Below, piece after piece: positions 59,656-64,000 of a stretch of DNA of 64,000 bases. The notes below the pieces were generated by a model. That model worked only from the letters and a program-made list of their open reading frames with translations, did no database searches and was not told where the DNA came from. The stretch spans positions 1 to 64,000 of the forward strand of contig CAWJHV010000026.1 in the NCBI GenBank assembly GCA_963842795.1, written 5' to 3'. This stretch comes from WHSW01 sp963842795 (GTDB lineage Bacteria > Actinomycetota > Thermoleophilia > Solirubrobacterales > 70-9). The translations under genes and the position numbers were made by a program. The number at the start of each line of letters is the position of its first letter. The first letter of the stretch is position 1.

Positions 59656-61203
59656 ATGTCAGAGCAGCCCGCGGCCCCGGCGAGCATCGTCGAGGACGAA
59701 GCGGTCGAGACGGCGGTCGAGCCGCTCACCGACCGGATCGCGCTCGAGGGTCGCGGCCTGCGCGAGCACACCGCGCGCGGGGCGATCATCAATTCGCTGT
59801 TCCAGGCCGGGATCGGCGTCCTCGGCCTGGCCCAGCGGGTCGCGGTCGCGGCGCTCCTGACGATCACCGAGTACGGCCTGTGGGGCCTGATCGTCACCGC
59901 GCTGATCACGCTCGCCTGGCTGAAGCAGATCGGCATCGCCGACAAGTTCGTCCAGCAAGACGAGGCCGACCAGGAGGCTGCGTTTCAGAAGGCGTTCACG
60001 CTCGAGCTCGCCTACAGCGCGATCTTCTTCGTCATCGCCTGCGTCGCCTTCCCGGTCCTGGGCGCGATCTACGGGCACACCGAGATCATCCTCCCCGGAA
60101 TCGTGCTCGCCTCGTCGCTGGTGATCAGCGCCGCCGAGGCGCCGATCTGGGTCGCCTACCGCCAGATGCGCTTCGTCCGCCAGCGGGTGCTCGAGTCGAT
60201 CGATCCGCTGGTCGGCGCGGTGGTCACGATCGCGCTCGCGATCGCCGGCTTCGGCTACTGGAGCCTGGTGCTCGGCCCCGTGGCCGGCAGCATCTGCGGC
60301 GGGATCGCAGCGGTCGCCACTTCGCCGTACGAGCTGCGGCTGCGCTACGACCGGGGCACCCTGCGCGAGTACTTCTCCTTCTCCTGGCCGCTGCTCGCCG
60401 CCAGCGCCAGCGGGCTGGTGATCGTCCAGGCCGCCGTGCTGATCGGCAACTTCACCGTCGGCCTCGCCGGGCTCGGGGCGCTGGGGCTGGCGACCACGTT
60501 CTCGATGTTCGCCGACCGGCTCGACTCGCTCATCCGGCGGACGATCTACCCGGCGGTGTGCGCGGTCAAGGACCGCACCGCGCTGCTGTTCGAGGCGTTC
60601 GAGAAGTCGAACCGGCTGGCGCTGATGTGGGCTTTTCCGTTCGGCGTCTCGCTGGCGCTCTTCGCCCCCGACCTGATCAGCTTCGTGCTGGGCGAGCGCT
60701 GGCGCGAGGCGGAGGTCCTGCTGCAGGTCTTCGGGCTCACGATCGCCGTCCGCCAGGTGGCCTTCAACTGGGTGATCTTCTACTCGGCGATCGGCGACAA
60801 CCGCCCGATGGCGGTCTCGAGCTTCGTCCAGCTCGGGGTCTTCGCCGTGGTCACCGCGCCGCTGATGATCGTCGCCGGCCTCGACGGCTACGCGGCCGGG
60901 ATGGCGGTCGCGGTCTGCGTCGACCTCGGCGTCCGCGGCCACTACCTCGGCCGCCTGTTCGCGGGCTTCCGCATCTGGCGCCACCTGATCCGCTCGATCG
61001 CCCCGAGCGTCCTGCCGGCGGTCGCGATCCTCGCCCTGCGCGGGCTCACCGACGTCGACCGGACGCTCGGCCTGGCGCTGGGGGAGCTCGGCCTGTACAT
61101 CGCGCTGACGGTCGTCTGCACCATCGCCTTCGAGCGCTCGCTGCTCAGCGAGCTCTTCGGCTATCTGCGCCGCGGGATGCGCGCCGCGCCCGCGCCTGGG
61201 TAG
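59656..61203 (+). CDS. Second Wzx-type polysaccharide flippase (MOP superfamily)
   Basis: A 515-residue polytopic protein with an acidic ~40-residue N-terminus and about 12-14 helices. Typical segments are GAIINSLFQAGIGVLGLAQRVAVAALLT, FVQQDEADQEAAFQKAFTLEL (a loop common in polysaccharide biosynthesis C/flippase proteins) and EYFSFSWPLLAASASGLVIV. Also present is FADRLDSLIRRTIYPAVCAV. It is only distantly similar to the flippase at 37117-38637, which suggests that two glycan types or repeat units are exported. It is followed by the large palindromic repeat. Confidence 0.5.
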   Translation: MSEQPAAPASIVEDEAVETAVEPLTDRIALEGRGLREHTARGAIINSLFQAGIGVLGLAQRVAVAALLTITEYGLWGLIVTALITLAWLKQIGIADKFVQQDEADQEAAFQKAFTLELAYSAIFFVIACVAFPVLGAIYGHTEIILPGIVLASSLVISAAEAPIWVAYRQMRFVRQRVLESIDPLVGAVVTIALAIAGFGYWSLVLGPVAGSICGGIAAVATSPYELRLRYDRGTLREYFSFSWPLLAASASGLVIVQAAVLIGNFTVGLAGLGALGLATTFSMFADRLDSLIRRTIYPAVCAVKDRTALLFEAFEKSNRLALMWAFPFGVSLALFAPDLISFVLGERWREAEVLLQVFGLTIAVRQVAFNWVIFYSAIGDNRPMAVSSFVQLGVFAVVTAPLMIVAGLDGYAAGMAVAVCVDLGVRGHYLGRLFAGFRIWRHLIRSIAPSVLPAVAILALRGLTDVDRTLGLALGELGLYIALTVVCTIAFERSLLSELFGYLRRGMRAAPAPG

Positions 61204-61223
61204 TGCCCGGCGCCGCCACCCGC

Positions 61224-61437
61224 TCCGGTGCGGCCGTGGCGTCGAAGCCGGGGCTTGGCGGTGAGGGAGGGAGCGGCGGGCGCTGGCGAGGGGTCCCGTG
61301 CCGAGGGTTCGGACCGCGAGTGATGAGTTATCCACCATTTGGGGTGGTCAAGTCACCTCTCGCCGTCCGAACACCGCCCCCTTCACTGCCAATACCCGGC
61401 CCCGCGCTCGCGGCGCACGCCGGGGCACCGCACCGGC
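61224..61437. repeat. Dispersed palindromic intergenic repeat, copy B
   Basis: Intergenic element of about 214 bp between the convergent flippase and sulfatase genes (gap 61204-61442). Core: left arm 61307-61336, loop ATTTGG, right arm 61343-61372, pairing at 24 of 30 positions. It contains TTATCCACC on one side and GGTGGTCAA on the other. The right flank (61381-61434), read on the minus strand, matches the left flank of copy A (GCGGTGCCCCGG, CGTGCGCCG, GGGGCCGGGT, TTGGCAGTGA). The left flank repeats CTTGGCGGTGAGGGAGG. So B is a larger inverted structure made of two diverged arms of the same repeat. Confidence 0.5.
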
Positions 61438-61442
61438 GGGCC

Positions 61443-62864
61443 CTACATGTAGCCGAGCAGGCGCATCCGGCGCTCGAGGTCGGCGCGCTCGTCCGCGGAG
61501 ATCTGCGGGGTGCCGGCAACAGGCGGCGTCGAGGCCGTCGCGGTCGCCGCGGGATGGTCGAGCGCGCCCCGCAGTGGCGCGATCGCCTCCCCGTCCGCTC
61601 GCTCGACGGCGCGCGGGGCGAGCTCGAGCGGGTCGGCGGCGAGGTCGAAGAGCTCCTCGCGCTCGCCGCGGCGCTGGAGCTTTCGCCGCCCGTCGGTGGC
61701 GGCGATCAGCGGCCGACCGACGCGCTCGGCGGCCGCCTCCGGGTCGACACCCCACTCCTCGAACGCCGGGCCCCAACGCGGGTCGTCGGCCGGGGCCGGC
61801 GGCTCGAACTGGGCCACGGCGACGCCGTCGGGCGGGAGTCCGTCGGCCCACGGGTGCACGTCGAAGTCGAGTGCGGAGGCGATGATCCGCGGCAGCGAGG
61901 CGAGCGAGACGACGCCCGGGTCGCCGTCGGCGACCCCGGGCCCCGCGATCACCAGCGGGACGCGGAGCAGGCGCTGGTCGAGCGAGAACGCGTGGCCCAT
62001 CAGCCCGCCCTCGCCGAAGTTCTCGCCGTGGTCGGAGGTGACGATCACGAGCGTCCCCTCGAGCATCCCGCGCCGGTCGAGCTCGGCGAGCAGGTCGCGC
62101 AGCCAGTCGTCCATCAGCCTCACCGAGCGGGCGTAGAGGTGGCGCATGCGCTCGAGCGCCGCCGGGGCGACGTCGAAGCCGCCGGCGCACGCCTTCCAGA
62201 TCCCGCTCAGGGTCAGATGGCGCCGCGCCTCCTCGCCCGCGCGCAGTCGGTCGACCGGACCGAGGTCGTCGTACGGCCACGGCGGGAGGTAGGGGGAGTG
62301 GCACTCGACCAGGTTCACGAACCAGAACCAGGGCTTGCTGCCCTGCCTGTCGAGCCACGAACGCAGCATGGCTCCGGCCGCGGCGGCGCCGTCGTCGGTC
62401 TTCGCGCGGACGGCCTCTCGCGCCCAGCGGACGCGGTCCCGAAGCCCGGTGCGGTCGAGGTGCGCCTGGCGCCCGGAGCCGATGTAGCTGAACTCGTCGA
62501 AGCCGAGGCCGAAGCCCGAGTCGACCGTGACCCAGAGGTTGGTGCTCAACGCCCGGGTCTCGTAGCCGTGCGCGCGGAGCACGTGGGGGAGGAAGCGGTC
62601 GCGGTGTGCCGCGAGCACCTCGCGCGCGGCGAGCGGCGAGCCCTCGGGCAGATCGAGGATCCCGGTGGCCCGGGGGAGCAGGCCGGTGAACATCGCCGCG
62701 TGCGAGGGCAGGGTCCAACAGGCGGGGGCGTGGACTCCGCCCAGCGCCCGGCCGCGCCGCGCCAGGTCCGCGATCGCCGGCGTGGCGCCGGGCGGCGCGC
62801 CGTAGGGCTCGAGCGCATCGGCGCGCGCGGTGTCGAGGACGACGAGGAGGATGTTCGGGAGCAC
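61443..62864 (-). CDS. Sulfatase-superfamily hydrolase/transferase with Thr at the nucleophile position
   Basis: A 473-residue alkaline-phosphatase-superfamily protein. Metal-binding ILLVVLDTARADALEPYG at the start; the active-site block is CWTLPSHAAMFTGLLPRATG (49-68); the second metal site is VTSDHGENFGEGGLMGH. The classical sulfatase C/S-x-P-x-R motif reads Thr51-Leu-Pro-Ser-His55, so formylglycine is not expected at that place. It could be a phosphodiesterase, a phospho-sugar transferase or an atypical sulfatase. No signal peptide is visible. The GTG at 62864 starts at the fold. It lies 11 bp downstream of the hydrolase gene. Confidence 0.5.
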   Translation of the reverse strand: MLPNILLVVLDTARADALEPYGAPPGATPAIADLARRGRALGGVHAPACWTLPSHAAMFTGLLPRATGILDLPEGSPLAAREVLAAHRDRFLPHVLRAHGYETRALSTNLWVTVDSGFGLGFDEFSYIGSGRQAHLDRTGLRDRVRWAREAVRAKTDDGAAAAGAMLRSWLDRQGSKPWFWFVNLVECHSPYLPPWPYDDLGPVDRLRAGEEARRHLTLSGIWKACAGGFDVAPAALERMRHLYARSVRLMDDWLRDLLAELDRRGMLEGTLVIVTSDHGENFGEGGLMGHAFSLDQRLLRVPLVIAGPGVADGDPGVVSLASLPRIIASALDFDVHPWADGLPPDGVAVAQFEPPAPADDPRWGPAFEEWGVDPEAAAERVGRPLIAATDGRRKLQRRGEREELFDLAADPLELAPRAVERADGEAIAPLRGALDHPAATATASTPPVAGTPQISADERADLERRMRLLGYM

Positions 62865-62875
62865 CGGGCGCCAGC

Positions 62876-63670
62876 TTAGGAGCCGAGCTCGCGGCAGAAG
62901 GCTCGCAGCTCGTCGTTGAAGCGCTGCGGCTGCTCGAGGTTGCTCACGTGCCCGCACTCCGGGATCACGATCAGCCGCGCGCCCGGGATCGCGTCGCGCA
63001 TCCGCTCCGCGATCGCGACCGGCGAGCGGGCGTCGTGCTCGCCCCAGACGAGCAGGGTCGGGACCTCGATCCGCGGCAGCAGGTCGCGGTGGTCGGCGGC
63101 GGCGGCCGCGTGGGCGTCGCGTCGGAATCCCGCGGGACGAAAGTCGCGGATGATCGCGCCGAGCTCGTCGGCGACCGCCGCGGGCGCGCTCTCGGAGAAC
63201 AGGCCGGGCATCCACGCATCGGCGACCTCCTGCGGAGGCAGCTCGGACTGGCGGATGCACGAGGCGAGTCGGTCGGCGCATGATTCCGCCGACAGGGAGC
63301 CCGCCCAGCCGGCGTACGTGTCGGCGAGCACCAGGCCGGCGACCAGCTCGGGCCGCCGCCGGTAGAGCTCCTGAGCGAGGATCCCGCCCCACGACAGGCC
63401 GGCAACCACGGCCGGTCCGAGGCCGAGCGCCTCGATCAAGCCGGCGAGGGAGGCGGCGAATTCGGCGAGCCCGAACGGCTCCGACGGCTCGGCCGAGCGT
63501 CCCGCGCCCGGCTCGTCCCAGGCGACGACGGCGAGCTCGTCGGCGAGCCCGGCGAGCTGCGGGCGCCAGGCCCGGCTGTCGCAGAGCACTCCGTGGACGA
63601 GCACCAGCGGCGGCCCGTCGCCCGCGCGTTCGTACGCCAGCTCGAGCCCGTTTACCGCGACCGTCGGCAC
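62876..63670 (-). CDS. Alpha/beta-fold hydrolase
   Basis: A 264-residue alpha/beta hydrolase. Oxyanion loop LVLVHGVLCDSRAW, WDEPGAGRSAEP, nucleophile elbow GLSWGGILAQ (Ser), acid in LLVWGEHDARSP and base His in IPECGHVSNLEQPQRF. The WxxPxxG...S pattern is typical of small esterases and 3-oxoadipate enol-lactonase-like enzymes; the true substrate is unknown. The GTG start at VPTVAVNGLELAYERAG is supported by homology length. Divergent from the truncated sulfatase-like gene at the window's right end. Confidence 0.5.
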   Translation of the reverse strand: MPTVAVNGLELAYERAGDGPPLVLVHGVLCDSRAWRPQLAGLADELAVVAWDEPGAGRSAEPSEPFGLAEFAASLAGLIEALGLGPAVVAGLSWGGILAQELYRRRPELVAGLVLADTYAGWAGSLSAESCADRLASCIRQSELPPQEVADAWMPGLFSESAPAAVADELGAIIRDFRPAGFRRDAHAAAAADHRDLLPRIEVPTLLVWGEHDARSPVAIAERMRDAIPGARLIVIPECGHVSNLEQPQRFNDELRAFCRELGS

Positions 63671-63676
63671 AGGTCG

Positions 63677-63682
63677 TATGGT
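63677..63682 (+). promoter_or_regulatory. Putative -10 element for the right-end sulfatase-like gene (leaderless)
   Basis: TATGGT, 8 nt before the ATG at 63691. Confidence 0.5.
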
Positions 63683-63690
63683 GGCGCGCG

Positions 63691-64000
63691 ATGGGCGCCG
63701 AGGCAAACCGGGCGGACCGGCCCGCGCCCCCGCCCGGGGCGCGCAACCTGGTCGTCGTCGTCCTCGACAGCCTCCGCTACGACTCCTGGATCGAGGCAGC
63801 TCCGCCGACACTGGCGCAGCTCGGACCGGTCGAGCGGCGCTGGAGCTACGCGACCTGGACGGCGCCCTCGCACTACAACCTGCTGATGGGGCTGCTCCCG
63901 CACACCAGCCCCCCTGAGGTCTACGCGTCGGAGTACTACAAGCAGGACTTCCGCCGCTACGCCGAGCGCCTCGGGGTCGAGGGGATCGAGTTCAAGCGGG
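63691..64000 (+). CDS. Sulfatase-superfamily protein, 5' part (cut by window end)
   Basis: An open frame of 103 codons running off the window. It encodes a short Pro-rich leader, then the metal-binding NLVVVVLDSLRYDSW and an active-site block YATWTAPSHYNLLMGLLPH. Like the gene at 61443-62864 it has Thr-x-Pro-Ser-His (57-61) instead of the formylglycine motif, so the two are related. The region EYYKQDFRRYAERLGVEG follows. The ATG is 8 nt after TATGGT. The function cannot be refined without the rest. Confidence 0.5.
   Translation, partial: MGAEANRADRPAPPPGARNLVVVVLDSLRYDSWIEAAPPTLAQLGPVERRWSYATWTAPSHYNLLMGLLPHTSPPEVYASEYYKQDFRRYAERLGVEGIEFKR

Noticed and set aside
61307..61372. DnaA-box-like words considered as a replication origin
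   Set aside because: Only one near-match box plus one looser one are present, with no cluster, no AT-rich unwinding region and no dnaA, dnaN or gyrase genes nearby.
58833..62879. A plus-strand open frame of about 1350 codons spanning the methyltransferase, flippase and sulfatase region
   Set aside because: It runs out of frame with two recognised proteins and antisense to a third; the translation has no domain and shows GC-driven composition.

Overview
The window is a very GC-rich bacterial chromosome segment, most likely from an actinobacterium of the Thermoleophilia/Solirubrobacterales type. This is inferred from the GC-saturated third codon positions, many GTG/TTG starts, the rapZ-to-gap-pgk-tpi neighbourhood, and the protein families present; no marker gene here settles the taxonomy. 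A striking genome-wide habit is a TANNNT -10 hexamer ending 6-10 nt before the start codon of more than 20 genes, which points to pervasive leaderless transcription. I used it to choose several starts.

Left part (1-16136), mostly housekeeping: a broken 3' part of rapZ; a lone GT4 glycosyltransferase; a two-gene ABC-2 exporter; a VOC-fold protein; the tightly packed lower-glycolysis cluster gap-pgk-tpiA-gpmI; a GNAT acetyltransferase; a 66-codon small ORF; another glycosyltransferase; tgt; a membrane-anchored Ser/Thr kinase coupled to a Thr-rich lipoprotein and ended by a clear terminator; a metallophosphoesterase; and a Ste24-like M48 protease.

Middle and right parts (16300-64000) form a very large cell-surface polysaccharide region. 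It holds a polyprenyl-phosphate sugar-1-phosphate transferase (priming step, frameshifted), two O-antigen-ligase/polymerase-type membrane proteins, two Wzx-type flippases, a Wzz/BY-kinase chain-length protein (frameshifted), about a dozen GT2 and GT4 glycosyltransferases, six further SAM methyltransferases plus an FkbM one, two left-handed beta-helix acyltransferases, two sulfotransferases, a nucleotide-sugar epimerase, three secreted clan-GH-A-like glycosidases and, at the right end, two sulfatase-superfamily proteins and an alpha/beta hydrolase. Together these suggest a glycan primed on undecaprenyl phosphate, extended, methylated, acylated and probably sulfated, flipped, polymerised, and trimmed outside the cell. 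argS and an ECF sigma factor with a membrane-anchored partner sit inside this region.

Four genes (rapZ, the priming transferase, the Wzz/BY-kinase and one methyltransferase) are broken by single-base indels; a consensus/assembly error is the simplest explanation. A dispersed palindromic intergenic repeat occurs at least twice, both times between convergent genes. The most interesting leads are the sulfation/methylation cassette, the three PslG-like secreted hydrolases, the palindromic repeat, an ArgRS whose HIGH motif is replaced, a nearly perfect 291-bp in-frame duplication, and the leaderless promoter architecture.
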